A DNA stretch of 64,000 nt from Anaerolineales bacterium (GTDB taxonomy: Bacteria; Chloroflexota; Anaerolineae; Anaerolineales; UBA11579): positions 44,447-108,446 of the forward strand of contig JAHCIH010000006.1 in assembly GCA_026129335.1 (NCBI GenBank). Reading direction: 5' to 3'. The position numbers and the translations under genes are program-made. The notes below the pieces were generated by a model that saw only the letters and a program-made list of their open reading frames with translations, was not told the origin of the DNA and made no database searches. Positions 35,201 through 43,660 of the stretch are shown here, one piece after another. Numbering within the stretch: the stretch's first letter is position 1; each line of letters starts with the position of its first letter.

Positions 35201-35886
35201 CCGTGATCACCGAGCTCGATCCTGAACTGGAAGAAGTGCTCAAAGCGCAGCGCGCCCAAATCCGCCGCCTTGGCTCGGTGAACCCTGAGGCGCAGCAGGA
35301 ATACGTAGAAATCAAAGAGCGCGTCGAGAGCATGGAGACGCAGGTGAGCGACTTGCGCTCTGCCGAAAGCGACCTGAAGCAAGTGATCGCTGAATTGGAT
35401 ACGCTGATGGAGAGCGAGTTCCGCACCACCTTTGACCGTGTGGCCGCGGAGTTCAAGGTCATCTTTGGCCGCTTGTTCAACGGCGGCTCAGCCCGGCTGG
35501 TGCTGACCGAAGAGGCCGATATGACCGCCACGGGCATCGACATCGAGGCGCGCTTGCCCGGCAAGCGCGCCCAGCGGCTGGCGCTGCTCTCCGGCGGAGA
35601 GCGCAGCCTGACCGCCGCGGCGTTGATCTTCGCGCTGCTCAAGGCTTCGCCCACGCCGTTCTGCGTGATGGATGAGGTAGACGCCATGCTGGATGAGGCC
35701 AACGTAGGCCGCTTCACCGAGCTGCTGCGCGAGTTGAGCAAGGCCACCCAGTTTGTGGTGATTACGCACAACCGCAACACGGTGCAAATTGCGGATGTGA
35801 TCTATGGCGTTACAATGGGCCGAGATACCGCCAGCCAGGTGATCAGCCTGAAACTGGACGAGGTTGGCGAAGAATACACTCGCTAA
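32296..35886 (+). CDS. smc: Chromosome segregation protein SMC
   Basis: 1196 residues, the full SMC length. Walker A (GPNGSGKSNIADALRW, residues ~32-47), two long coiled coils rich in Glu, Gln, Arg and Ala, a hinge near residues 500-640, and the C-terminal signature LSGGERSLTAAAL plus Walker B FCVMDEVDAMLDEANVG. It acts as an ATP-driven DNA-loop organiser with ScpAB. It starts with GTG 52 nt after rnc; the ribosome site is weak. Confidence 0.97.
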   Translation: MRLKSLELNGYKTFASRTLFEFAGDITAVVGPNGSGKSNIADALRWVLGEQSYGVLRGRKTEDMIFSGSETRPRSGMAAVTITFDNSDGWLPVDFSEVAITRRAYRDGQNEYLINQQKVRLKDVSELLAQSGLSERTYTVIGQGLVDTALTLKSDERRRLFEEAAGIGLYRARKDQSLRRLETTLRNLERVEDILAELRPRVRSLERQAARAEEHARLRADLRATLRQWYGYHWNRAQNELRERRQEAEERESSLDAAREQQRLLNEEVNQLRAQTQELRNQLNEWHRRLAELHANRENATKGLAVADERQRALAERREALGEERQRIESELQALSDRSKEAEQDAGHYQTEVDEAEKQLVEARQELAQRQAAQEENEGKVQAARDRLTQLERQQLGFAAQREQLAAKQTRLQTEAAELQRNLENLDGDLVELQAQAGHAGGAAEQAEKAAQDAQAELQRAEAEVEAGRAALDEQEARHRDLLARQAGLQAELNALEQAELAASGFAQGARLLLEAAQQKRLGLRKGSLGRELQVSAELETAIAAALGNYLDAVVLAGGGDAEAALDILEAQSAAGALLPNGAGGGRLQAPASGGLLGVAADLVGAPEELRSTVDLLLGRVLVVRARGDARRALEAHPDATSAVTLRGEVFHRDGQIEVRPAKTAAGLARPRQERELRAELDKLQTDLETNESGIAELNRQLSERLEAVKQAQSGVEQRRIDLEAARRTAQERSLEVEQLERQVEWFRTQLRGLEAEIAGAQNELESLSANETGANDQQAAARQELETQLGSVVDVPMDEQHAQVAHWEMRLAVAQRALQEAQRRVQERQQALQRTEAQLTAQQERSAEMEAQAVTIAAEIEQLGGQGDDMGGEITQIQAEIAPAETRLAGADAQLAEQQAAEARAMQSLSSAERAHTAAQIAMGRQQEALEGLRSRVEDDFGLVAFQYEEGVSGPTPLPLGNLVEQLPVITELDPELEEVLKAQRAQIRRLGSVNPEAQQEYVEIKERVESMETQVSDLRSAESDLKQVIAELDTLMESEFRTTFDRVAAEFKVIFGRLFNGGSARLVLTEEADMTATGIDIEARLPGKRAQRLALLSGGERSLTAAALIFALLKASPTPFCVMDEVDAMLDEANVGRFTELLRELSKATQFVVITHNRNTVQIADVIYGVTMGRDTASQVISLKLDEVGEEYTR

Positions 35887-35914
35887 TTACTCGGCGAGTT
35901 ATTAGGAGAACGAG

Positions 35915-36100
35915 ATGGCAGGTAAGTTGCGCAGGTCTCGACGAGACCGGGTCCTCGCCGGCGTGTGCGGCGGGTTGGGCGAATTCTTTGGCATCAACCC
36001 GTTATGGTTTCGGCTGGCCTTCATCCTGGCGGCCATGCCCGGCGGAATACCCGGCATTTTCAGCTACATGATCTGTTGGCTGATCATCCCTAGAGAATAA
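35915..36100 (+). CDS. PspC domain protein
   Basis: 61 residues consisting of a single PspC domain: RSRRDRVLAGVCGGLGEFFG, then NPLWFRLAFILAAM and a membrane helix ending MICWLIIPRE. PspC proteins are small membrane proteins linked to envelope stress. TAGGAG lies before the ATG, 28 nt after smc. Confidence 0.9.
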   Translation: MAGKLRRSRRDRVLAGVCGGLGEFFGINPLWFRLAFILAAMPGGIPGIFSYMICWLIIPRE

Positions 36101-36132
36101 AAAAGACGGGGCGCACAGCGCCCCGCCTTTTT
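36101..36132. terminator. Intrinsic terminator between pspC and the parvulin gene
   Basis: GGGGCGC / GCGCCCC stem flanked by A and T runs; usable in both directions. Confidence 0.85.
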
Positions 36133-36144
36133 GTTTGCCTTGGG

Positions 36145-37464
36145 CTAGCCGCCCAGCACGCTGCCTTGCAGCCGCGGCCGGTCGGGGGTCATGTCCCGCC
36201 AGCTCTCATCGATGTGCCATTCGTACCTTTGACGCAACTGCTCGATGTAATCGGCCACGGTCTGTTCACGCAGCTGTTCGTACTCGTTTTCGCCCATGGC
36301 GCGGTCTTCATGCCCGAGCACCTGAATGATGTGCCAGCCGAACTGGGACTCGACCGGGTCGCTGATCTCGCCGATGCCCAATTCAAAGGCCGCGTTGGAG
36401 AACGGCTCCACCATCACACCCCGGGCAAACCAGCCCAAATCGCCGCCCTGGATGGCGCTGCCGGTATCGATGGAAAGCTCCGCGGCCAGGTCGGTCCAGT
36501 CCTCGCCATCCGCCAGGCGGGCCAATGCGGCTTCCGCGTCCTGCAGGCTGGGGGTCAGGATGTGCCGCGCCCAGACCTGCTCCTGGGTGCGAGGCAGGTC
36601 CGCGGTGATGTGGTCCCGAATGGCATTGCGCAGCAGGATGGAATGCAGCACGGCTTCGAGGTCGGCCTGGCTGATATCCAGCTCTTCCCAACTGCTGTAA
36701 TAGAGGGCCAGGTTTTCCTGATAGCTTTCACGCGTATAGGTCGTCGCGGTGGGGAAGGGCGTCAGGCTCGGCCCTTCGGTGGGCGTGGGCAGATCGGTTG
36801 GGTTGGCGGTGGCGCTGGGCGTTACTTCGGGGTCCAGCTCCCCGTCCTCGCCTTCCAGCTGGATCGTTGGCACTGGGGTCACCAACGACTGCTGCAAGGC
36901 CGATAGGGTAGAGGTGGGCTGCAGCGTGGGGATTGTTGGAGGCGTGGGCGTGCCGTCCGGGTAAAAACCGAACAGTTCTTCCAGGCCTTTGTCGAAAGCC
37001 GCCCCATCAATCTCGATGCCCAGTTCCACGGCTGCTAGCTTGAGCAATTCTTCGTTGACCAGTTGGTTGATGCTGTATTCGCCCATATATTCGACATCCA
37101 ACTGCTGCTCGATCTGTAGCAGCGAGGTGAAGTACTGCTGCTGGACCATCGGGTTATCCCCGAAGAACTGCGCCATTTGCAGGTATTCGTTGTAGGTCTG
37201 GTAATACGAGTTGATGAATTGCTGGCGGTTGAGGCGGGTGCGGGTGATGAACTGGCTGCCTTTGATCTCGACGCCTTCCACTACGGCGACCACACGGCCC
37301 GGGTGGATGACCGCATCCAGCAACCAGGTCCAGCCGACCAAGAGCAACACCAAGCCGACCAGCACGCCGGTGCCGATGAGGATCAGGCGATTGAGGTCGC
37401 GTTCCTTGCTCAGGCCGCTGAGTTGTTTGCGCGATAAGACAGGAGTTTTTTGTGCTTTGGGCAT
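36145..37464 (-). CDS. Membrane-anchored parvulin peptidyl-prolyl isomerase (SurA/PrsA-like)
   Basis: 439 residues. One N-terminal membrane helix (LILIGTGVLVGLVLLLVGW, ~27-45) exports the rest. A SurA-type helical chaperone region (~55-165) is broken by a Pro/Thr-rich low-complexity linker (~170-245), followed by the parvulin domain (WARHILTPSLQDAEAALARL ... GGDLGWFARGVMVEPF ... GWHIIQVLGH). It should fold exported proteins at the outer membrane face. Third gene after rpsF and ssb. Confidence 0.88.
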   Translation of the reverse strand: MPKAQKTPVLSRKQLSGLSKERDLNRLILIGTGVLVGLVLLLVGWTWLLDAVIHPGRVVAVVEGVEIKGSQFITRTRLNRQQFINSYYQTYNEYLQMAQFFGDNPMVQQQYFTSLLQIEQQLDVEYMGEYSINQLVNEELLKLAAVELGIEIDGAAFDKGLEELFGFYPDGTPTPPTIPTLQPTSTLSALQQSLVTPVPTIQLEGEDGELDPEVTPSATANPTDLPTPTEGPSLTPFPTATTYTRESYQENLALYYSSWEELDISQADLEAVLHSILLRNAIRDHITADLPRTQEQVWARHILTPSLQDAEAALARLADGEDWTDLAAELSIDTGSAIQGGDLGWFARGVMVEPFSNAAFELGIGEISDPVESQFGWHIIQVLGHEDRAMGENEYEQLREQTVADYIEQLRQRYEWHIDESWRDMTPDRPRLQGSVLGG

Positions 37465-37488
37465 GGAGGAAAGGTCTCTTTCGTTCGG

Positions 37489-37893
37489 CTAAAAGGGAAA
37501 TTCTTCTTCGTCGTTCTCAGGGTAGTGCTCGTCGCCCGCCGGCTCGCCATCCTTCTCCGGCTTCTGGGAGAGCATGATCATCTCTCGCGCCACGATTTCA
37601 GTGGCGGTGCGTTTGTTGCCTTCTTCGTCTTCCCAGCGGCGGGTTTGCAGGCGGCCTTCTATGTAGACTTGCTGGCCTTTTTTGAGGTATTGATTGCAAA
37701 TCTCGGCCAGGCTGCCCCAGGCGACGACGTTGAACCATTCGGTTTCGGTGCGGCGCTCGCCTTCGGCCGTAGTCCAGTTGCGGCTGGTGGCCACGCTGAA
37801 GCTGGTTACCGAGCGACCAGAGGGGGTGTGGCGCATTTCCGGATCCCGGCCGAGGTGGCCGATGATCATGACTTTGTTCAACCCTCTGCTCAT
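37489..37893 (-). CDS. ssb: Single-stranded DNA-binding protein
   Basis: 134 residues: an OB fold with the SSB start NKVMIIGHLGRDPEMRHTPSG and TEWFNVVAWGSLAEICNQYLKKG, and the acidic C-terminal tail DEEEFPF that recruits partner proteins. It lies 27 nt after rpsF, the usual arrangement. rpsR and rplI, which commonly follow, are absent here. Confidence 0.96.
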   Translation of the reverse strand: MSRGLNKVMIIGHLGRDPEMRHTPSGRSVTSFSVATSRNWTTAEGERRTETEWFNVVAWGSLAEICNQYLKKGQQVYIEGRLQTRRWEDEEGNKRTATEIVAREMIMLSQKPEKDGEPAGDEHYPENDEEEFPF

Positions 37894-37920
37894 ACTGCCT
37901 CCTACTGGTGCGGTGCAGTC

Positions 37921-38229
37921 TTAGGCCGCGGCGGCCTCGGCTTCCTCTTCCACGGCGACGATCAGAAAGCGCAGCACGGGTTCCTGCAAGCGGAATTGCT
38001 GCTCCAAGGCCGCACAGGCGGCCGGCTCCATCTGGGTGTGCAGCAGAACGTACTGACCGTCGCTTTGTTTCTTGATCTGGTAGGCCATTCTGCGCTTGCC
38101 CCACACGTCGGTTTTGGTGATTTTGCCGCCGGCTTCTTTGACCCAGCCTTCGACCTGCTTGTTGAGCTGCTTGAAAGCGTCGCTTTCCAGATCGGGATGG
38201 GCGATGTAGATCACTTCGTAGTTGCGCAT
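37921..38229 (-). CDS. rpsF: 30S ribosomal protein S6
   Basis: 102 residues starting MRNYEVIYIAHPDLES with WGKRRMAYQIKKQSDGQYVLL, the standard S6 pattern, and an Ala/Glu-rich tail. The ATG at 38229 follows AAAAGGAGCC; the frame continues upstream without homology. First gene of rpsF-ssb-parvulin. Confidence 0.95.
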   Translation of the reverse strand: MRNYEVIYIAHPDLESDAFKQLNKQVEGWVKEAGGKITKTDVWGKRRMAYQIKKQSDGQYVLLHTQMEPAACAALEQQFRLQEPVLRFLIVAVEEEAEAAAA

Positions 38230-38242
38230 TGGGTGTGGCTCC

Positions 38243-38287
38243 TTTTCCACGGGGTTGCCCTGGCTTTGCGCGGGCCAGAGCGGAAAC
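38243..38287 (-). promoter_or_regulatory. Possible S6:S18-type leader hairpin before rpsF
   Basis: On the minus strand GTTTCCG is followed by a hairpin CTGGC / GCCAG (38278-38260) and closed by GGAAAAG. A CCG next to a hairpin is the core of the S6:S18 autoregulatory leader, but the fit is loose. Confidence 0.3.
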
Positions 38288-38329
38288 TCCAAAGGGTCTT
38301 TCGAGCGAGCGATTTTAGCACGCGGGGGA

Positions 38330-39211
38330 TTATTTGGCTAGGACGACGCCCAGGAAGCCAGCCAGCGCATCGGCGCCGGAGCTGTGCCCCGTCGGCAAGA
38401 TGCGCATAGCCACATCGCCCCAGGCAACGGCGTCTTTCTCAGTCAATGCGGCCAGCAACGCGTGCCAAAGCTGCGGCGCTTCCCCGGCGGCGCCGGCAGC
38501 CAGCCAGGCCGCCGAAAGCTGGTGGGTGCGGGGGATGGCCGCTGCGGCCATGGCGCTTGATAGCTCGGTGGCGGCCCCTTCCGACAGCCGTGTCCAGCAG
38601 CCGAACATGGCGCCCAGCAGCAGGTCATCGCCGGCAGGGGTGAGGCCCGGCCCCAAGCCGGCGAGACCTTTGGCGGCTGCGGCGGCCCGGGCAGCGTCCC
38701 GCTGGGCGATGGCGCTGAAGAGCAGCGGGATGTGCTGTTCGGCTGCCTGCTGAATGCGGGCCGGCAGTGGGGTGGGAGCCAGCGGGTCGACCACCAAATG
38801 AGCCAGGCTCTCGGCTATGGCGTGTTCGCGCAGCAATTCACTCAGCGCATCTGCCGCCCAGGTGAGATCGGGCTGCGCTCGTACCGCAGCCCAGTCGGGC
38901 GCCGGCTGCCAAAGCTGGGCCTCTTCGGCGTCGATCAGCCAATCGCCCAGCCAGAGCCCGTTCTCGAAGACCAGCAACTTGGCAGTGATTTCAATGTCTG
39001 TCGGGAAGTTGCCTTCTTCGAGCAACAACGTGAACGGGCCATTGCCCAAGGCCGCATCGGCGATGGTCAGCACATCGCCTTCCTGGTTGACCAAGTTGAT
39101 GGCGCGTTCAAAGGCGTGCAGCACGTACGCCTGCTCGGTGACCGCCAGCCAAGCCTTGGCCCGCGGGGCGATACTGACCGCCCGCAGCCTGGGGCTGGCT
39201 GGCGTGCTCAT
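38330..39211 (-). CDS. allH: DUF2877 protein, AllH-like oxamate carbamoyltransferase component
   Basis: 293 residues of the DUF2877 family with the conserved block GLGPGLTPAGDDLLLGAMFG and a C-terminal TGHSSGADALAGFLGVVLA. In E. coli the homologue YlbF (AllH) forms oxamate carbamoyltransferase with FdrA (AllF) and YlbE (AllG). Here it is last in an operon that encodes the other two. Its ATG overlaps the stop of the hydroxylase large subunit (ATGA). Identification as part of a transcarbamoylase rests on family and context; the true substrate is unknown. Confidence 0.8.
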   Translation of the reverse strand: MSTPASPRLRAVSIAPRAKAWLAVTEQAYVLHAFERAINLVNQEGDVLTIADAALGNGPFTLLLEEGNFPTDIEITAKLLVFENGLWLGDWLIDAEEAQLWQPAPDWAAVRAQPDLTWAADALSELLREHAIAESLAHLVVDPLAPTPLPARIQQAAEQHIPLLFSAIAQRDAARAAAAAKGLAGLGPGLTPAGDDLLLGAMFGCWTRLSEGAATELSSAMAAAAIPRTHQLSAAWLAAGAAGEAPQLWHALLAALTEKDAVAWGDVAMRILPTGHSSGADALAGFLGVVLAK

Positions 39212-41547
39212 TCCTGTGGGCGGGTCAGCTCCCAAAGGCGGTTGGGGCTGAGGGGGATCTCGCGCAGTTCCAGGCCCGCGCCCAGAGCGTCTTCAATGGC
39301 CTGGGCGAACAACGGCCCAACGGGGATGGCGCCGGCCTCGCCGGCGCCCTTGACACCCAGCGGGTTCAGCGGCGAGGTGGTCACCTGGTGGCCGATCTCC
39401 ACCCGCGGGATGTCCAACGAGCCGGGGAGCAGATAGTCCATGAACGAAGCGTTCAGTATTTGGCCCATCTCGTCGAAGATGAGTTCTTCGTAGAACGCGT
39501 TGCCAATGCCCTGAGCCACGCCGCCCTGGATCTGGCCGTCGAGGATCAGCGGGTTGATCACGTTGCCGCAGTCGTGCACAGTGACGTATTTTTTGATGTC
39601 CAACAGCATCGTCTCAGGGTCCACTTCGACGATCATGGCGTGCACGCCCGCGGCGGTGGCGCCCATCTCCGGCCCGAAGTAGTCGGTGGCCTCCAGGCCC
39701 GGCTCCGTGCCGGGCTTGACCGCGCCGCGCATCGGGTTGGCCTTCTGCGCCAACACCCCCAGCGGGATGGCCGTCTCCGGCGCGCCCATGATCTGCACTA
39801 CACCGTTGACCAGCTCCAGCTTGTCCGGCGTTACCTCGCCTTCGAACTCCTCGACGGCTTTGGCCAAAATCTTCTCGCGCACCCGCACCGCGGCGGCATG
39901 GATGGCGTTGCCCGCCACCACCGCGCCGCGGCTGGCGAAGGTGCCCACGCCCCAGTGGAACTGGTCCGTGTCTCCGGTGACCAGATCGATCTGGTCAATA
40001 GGCACGCCCAGTTGTTCGGCGACGATCTGCGCATAGCTGGTGTAGTGGCCCTGGCCCTGGGTGCCGATGCCGGTGGCCACGCTGACCCGGCCGTTGGCCT
40101 GCACCTGGATGCGGGCGCCTTCGTAAGGGCCAATGCCAGTGCCCTCCACATAGCAGACGAAGCCCAGGCCCAGCTTGCGGCCTTCTTTCTCGGCTTGAGG
40201 CTTCAGCTTCTTATAGAACTCCTCGTAGCCGATCATCTCCATGGCGGTTTCGATCAGCGGGGCGTAGTTGCCGCTGTCGTAGGTCAGTTCGGTAAAGTCC
40301 TGGTAGATGATGCCGTGGCGGAGGGGGAACTGGTCGGGTGGGATGAGGTTTTTCTGTCGCAGGGCGATTTTGTCCATCCCCAGCTCTTTGGCCGCAGCGT
40401 CCAGCAGGCGCTCCATCACGAAGACGCCGTGTTGGCGGCCGGCGCCGCGATAGGGGCTGGTCATCGGCTTGTTGGTGAAGACGGCGGTGAACTCGCTATA
40501 GTAGTTGGGCACCAGGTACATATTGAGCAGAGTGCACTGCGTGTTGATCGGGATGGTCAGTCCGTAGGGGTCGTAGGCCCCGTTGTCGTGCAGGAAGACG
40601 TCTTTCACACCCAGGATGGTGCCGTCCTTCTTGAGGGCGATCTCCGCCTGATGGAACTGGCCGCGCTCCTGCGTGGTGGCGTAGAAGTTCTCGGAGCGGT
40701 CCTCGATCCACTTGACCGGGCGTTCCAGTTGCATGCTCACCCAGGGCAGCAGCATTTCCTCGGGATAGAACATGAGGATCTTCGGGCCGAAGCCGCCACC
40801 GATGAACGGTGCCACCAGGCGCACCTGATGTTCGGAGAGGCCCAGCATGCCCGCCAGGCCATTGCGGATGATCACCGGGGCCTGGGTGGTATCCCAAATG
40901 GTCAGCTTACTCGCCTTGGCGTCCCAGGCGGCCACGATGCCGCGGTTCTCCATGGCGGCGGCGGTGCCGCGGTCGTAGTAGAACTCGCGCTGGATAACCA
41001 CGTCAGCCCCTGCTTTGGCCTTCTCGTAGTCGCCTTTGGTTTGCACGACGTGCGCGGCGGTGTTGTCCGCCAGGTCGTCGTGGATCAGAGCGGCGTCCTT
41101 ATCCAGGCTCTTGCGGATGTCGGTGATGACCGGCAGCGACTCGTAGTCCACCATGACCAGGTTGGCGGCGTCTTCGGCGACGTAGCGGCTCTCGGCCACG
41201 ATGCAGGCCACCGCTTCACCCACGTGGCGCACCTTGTCTTTGGCGATGATCGGGTGCAGGCGTTCGTTGAACTCCGCGCCCTCAATGGGTGGCACGCCCA
41301 CGTTAAGCACGCCCGTGCGCCAGTAGTCTCCCAAGTCCGCGGCGGTGTAGACGGCCACCACGCCGGACAGCGCCCTGGCCGCAGAGGTGTCAATCGATTT
41401 GATACGCGCGTGCGCGTAAGGGCTGCGCACGAAGGCGATATGCGCCATGTTCGGCAGATCGACGTCGTCCACGAAGAGCGCCCGCCCGGTGAGCAGGCGG
41501 GGGTCCTCGTTGCGTTTGATGCGTTCGCCGAAGTAGCGCGTGGTCAT
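39208..41547 (-). CDS. Molybdenum hydroxylase large subunit (xanthine dehydrogenase family, CODH form II-like)
   Basis: 779 residues carrying the molybdopterin-cytosine/guanine cofactor site. It begins RYFGERIKRNEDPRLLTGRA and has FIGGGFGPKI, SPYRGAGRQHG near residue 365, GTQGQGHYTSYAQI and the catalytic glutamate in GVKGAGEAGAIPVG. The AYxCSFR loop of true form I CO dehydrogenase is absent, so it should hydroxylate an organic, probably N-heterocyclic, substrate. It lies 3 nt after the cyclase gene; the two smaller subunits are at the other end of the same operon. Confidence 0.9.
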   Translation of the reverse strand: MTTRYFGERIKRNEDPRLLTGRALFVDDVDLPNMAHIAFVRSPYAHARIKSIDTSAARALSGVVAVYTAADLGDYWRTGVLNVGVPPIEGAEFNERLHPIIAKDKVRHVGEAVACIVAESRYVAEDAANLVMVDYESLPVITDIRKSLDKDAALIHDDLADNTAAHVVQTKGDYEKAKAGADVVIQREFYYDRGTAAAMENRGIVAAWDAKASKLTIWDTTQAPVIIRNGLAGMLGLSEHQVRLVAPFIGGGFGPKILMFYPEEMLLPWVSMQLERPVKWIEDRSENFYATTQERGQFHQAEIALKKDGTILGVKDVFLHDNGAYDPYGLTIPINTQCTLLNMYLVPNYYSEFTAVFTNKPMTSPYRGAGRQHGVFVMERLLDAAAKELGMDKIALRQKNLIPPDQFPLRHGIIYQDFTELTYDSGNYAPLIETAMEMIGYEEFYKKLKPQAEKEGRKLGLGFVCYVEGTGIGPYEGARIQVQANGRVSVATGIGTQGQGHYTSYAQIVAEQLGVPIDQIDLVTGDTDQFHWGVGTFASRGAVVAGNAIHAAAVRVREKILAKAVEEFEGEVTPDKLELVNGVVQIMGAPETAIPLGVLAQKANPMRGAVKPGTEPGLEATDYFGPEMGATAAGVHAMIVEVDPETMLLDIKKYVTVHDCGNVINPLILDGQIQGGVAQGIGNAFYEELIFDEMGQILNASFMDYLLPGSLDIPRVEIGHQVTTSPLNPLGVKGAGEAGAIPVGPLFAQAIEDALGAGLELREIPLSPNRLWELTRPQE

Positions 41548-41550
41548 TGC

Positions 41551-42339
41551 CTAGTCCTCGGTGAAGGCGACGGCGCGGCAGAAAGCCGCCTCGCCGCCCT
41601 TGAAGTTCCAGGGGAAGGCGCCGAGAGTGATGCGCTTGTTGTGCAGCGCCGGGTTGCCCATCTCGCCGCCCATATTCTCGACATGGAAGCAGTCGTGGGG
41701 GAAGAGCGCATTGTGGGTCAGCTGATAAGCCTCAGCCGGGAACATCTCGTCGACCTTCTTCGTGCCGCCGAACTTCTTCTCGACGATGGCGCGCACTCGC
41801 GCCCAATGCTCCAGACCGCCTTTGCCGAGGAAGCGCCCGATCGGCAGGTTCATGGGATGGTCGGTAGAGATCATATCCACGCCCCAGAGGTGGATCTTCT
41901 TGTCCAGCAGCCAGTCGCAGATGCTGTGGTGTGGGCCGGGATGGCGCTGGATGTAGCGCTCTTCGTCGGCGTCGTCACTGAAGAAGGAGTACTTGTGCCA
42001 GCCGGTGTGGATGAAGAGGATGTCGCCGTTCTTGATATCGGCCTTGGCTTCCAGCATCTCCGGGGTAAACACGTCCAGGTCGTCCAGCTGGTCGCTGAGG
42101 TCCACGATGACGCCTTCGCCGTAGAGCCAGTCCAGCGGCAGTTGGTCAATCGTCTTGCCGTTGGTCACGAAGTGACGTGGGGCGTCCAGGTGCGTGCCCA
42201 TGTGGTTGGAGGTCTGGATGTATTGCGCGTTGACACCGTGTTCGGCCTTGCGCTTGATGTACTTGACCTCGAAAGGCGGGTAAAAGGGCCAGAACGAGGC
42301 ATCCTGGTTGAGCGGTTGGGAAAGGTCGTGGATTTTCAT
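41551..42339 (-). CDS. Cyclase-family hydrolase (kynurenine formamidase-like)
   Basis: 262 residues of the metal-dependent cyclase family, which includes arylformamidase and isatin hydrolase. It starts KIHDLSQPLNQDASFWPFYPP and has the metal motif SNHMGTHLDAPRHF (HxGTHxD) and IHTGWHKYSF. Such enzymes hydrolyse amide bonds, including ring amides. AAGGAG lies before the ATG at 42339. Between DUF1116 and the hydroxylase, it may open a ring made or oxidised by the hydroxylase. Confidence 0.85.
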   Translation of the reverse strand: MKIHDLSQPLNQDASFWPFYPPFEVKYIKRKAEHGVNAQYIQTSNHMGTHLDAPRHFVTNGKTIDQLPLDWLYGEGVIVDLSDQLDDLDVFTPEMLEAKADIKNGDILFIHTGWHKYSFFSDDADEERYIQRHPGPHHSICDWLLDKKIHLWGVDMISTDHPMNLPIGRFLGKGGLEHWARVRAIVEKKFGGTKKVDEMFPAEAYQLTHNALFPHDCFHVENMGGEMGNPALHNKRITLGAFPWNFKGGEAAFCRAVAFTED

Positions 42340-42347
42340 AAGGCTCC

Positions 42348-43592
42348 TTATAACTTGTATTGTTTCGCGTAAGCGCGAATCGCATCTTCGAATATTTTCA
42401 TCGGCGGACGCACCAGGCCGGCGCCCACCTGGCCTGCGCCGGCGTCTTTGTGGGCGATGCCGGTGTTCACTCGCGGGGTGATGCCCAACTCGACTACCTT
42501 GCGGATGTCGATGCCGGTGGGCGTGCCGCGAAATTCCAGCTGCGGGATGGTGAAGTGGCTGTGCTCCGCGGCGGTGATCTCGTACATCTCCAGCGTGGCG
42601 TTCAGCGCGTCCTGCGGCGTGCCGCTGACGAAGGTGACGATGGCGGGAGCGGCGGCCATGGCGAAAGCGCCGATGCCGGCCGTCTCGGTGATCGTGCTGT
42701 CGCCGATGTCCGGGTTGGCGTCTTTGCTGCTGAAGCTGGGGAAATATAGCCCGTCCGGTACCTCGGCGGGGGCGTTGAACCACTGGTCGCCAAGGCCGCT
42801 GACCCGCAGGCCGAAGTCGGTGCCGTTGCGCGCCATGGCGCTAACCAGCGTGCTGCCCTCGATGCCGTGGGCCGCATCGGCCATTGCCTTGCAGGCGGCC
42901 ATCACCGGGTTGAGCACGCTGAGCGCGTTCTCACCCAGGAACTTGAGAATTTCGGCTTTGAGCGCGCTGTCGCTGGTCACCTGCGCAATCCAGGGAGCCA
43001 GCTTGGTGGTGTAGAGGATCGATCCCGCCTTATTTCGGTTGTGCCCTTCGTCGCCCATGTGCAGGGCTTCGGCCAGCAGGGCGCGGATGTCCAGGCCGCC
43101 GCTGGCTTCGATGGCCTTGGCCAGGGCAGGCCCCATGGCATCGTTCATCCATTTGAGCTTGGCGATGACTTCCTTGCTGTAAGCGCCGTAGCGCAGCACC
43201 TTGCCGTAGCCTTCGTTGAGGTTGGAGTAGGCCGTGTTTCCGTGGGTCTCGTTCTCGATGATGTAGACCATCATCGAGGCGGAGGTCACCCCGGCCATGG
43301 GGCCGACGGTGGCGTGGTGGTGGCAAGGGGCGAAGTCTACCTCGCCCTTCTTGACCAGGGCTTCGGCGTCCCTTTCATTTTTGGCCAGCCCTTCAAAGAT
43401 GAGCGCGCCGATCACCGCGCCGCGCAGCGGGCCGGACATGCGTGCCCATTCGATGGGCGGGCCGGCGTGTAGCAGCAGGTTTGGGCGCATGCCGGGGATG
43501 ACTTCGCTGGCTGGAGCAACGCCCTTCAGGATGGGGCGGGCGGACATCATGCGGGAGACGGCGGTTTGGTTGGCTTTCTCGATATCAATCAT
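42348..43592 (-). CDS. allG: DUF1116 protein, AllG-like oxamate carbamoyltransferase component
   Basis: 414 residues of DUF1116 with VDFAPCHHHATVGPMAGVTSASM, ENETHGNTAYSNLNEG and ARNGTDFGLRVSGLGDQWF, all typical of this family. Its E. coli homologue YlbE (AllG) is a subunit of oxamate carbamoyltransferase. It follows fdrA after a 63-nt gap that holds an interspersed repeat and precedes the cyclase by 8 nt. The chemistry in this organism is inferred, not shown. Confidence 0.85.
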   Translation of the reverse strand: MIDIEKANQTAVSRMMSARPILKGVAPASEVIPGMRPNLLLHAGPPIEWARMSGPLRGAVIGALIFEGLAKNERDAEALVKKGEVDFAPCHHHATVGPMAGVTSASMMVYIIENETHGNTAYSNLNEGYGKVLRYGAYSKEVIAKLKWMNDAMGPALAKAIEASGGLDIRALLAEALHMGDEGHNRNKAGSILYTTKLAPWIAQVTSDSALKAEILKFLGENALSVLNPVMAACKAMADAAHGIEGSTLVSAMARNGTDFGLRVSGLGDQWFNAPAEVPDGLYFPSFSSKDANPDIGDSTITETAGIGAFAMAAAPAIVTFVSGTPQDALNATLEMYEITAAEHSHFTIPQLEFRGTPTGIDIRKVVELGITPRVNTGIAHKDAGAGQVGAGLVRPPMKIFEDAIRAYAKQYKL

Positions 43593-43610
43593 TCTTACTT
43601 AATCTCCACA

Positions 43611-43660
43611 GGCGAGATTAGAGAATAGAGATTCGGAATCTCCTGTCTCTAATCTCTATC
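43611..43660. repeat. Interspersed repeat overlapping the fdrA stop
   Basis: GAGATTAGAGAATAGAGATT followed by its approximate reverse (AATCTCTATC). Related to 26570-26635; both directly follow or overlap the stop codon of a minus-strand gene. Confidence 0.6.

Noticed and set aside
39388..42372. A 994-codon open frame on the plus strand
   Set aside because: It is antisense to the hydroxylase large subunit and cyclase genes, has no domain, and arises from the low frequency of antisense stops in GC-rich coding DNA. The same holds for long antisense frames at 15597-17351, 32008-33819 and 47681-49474.
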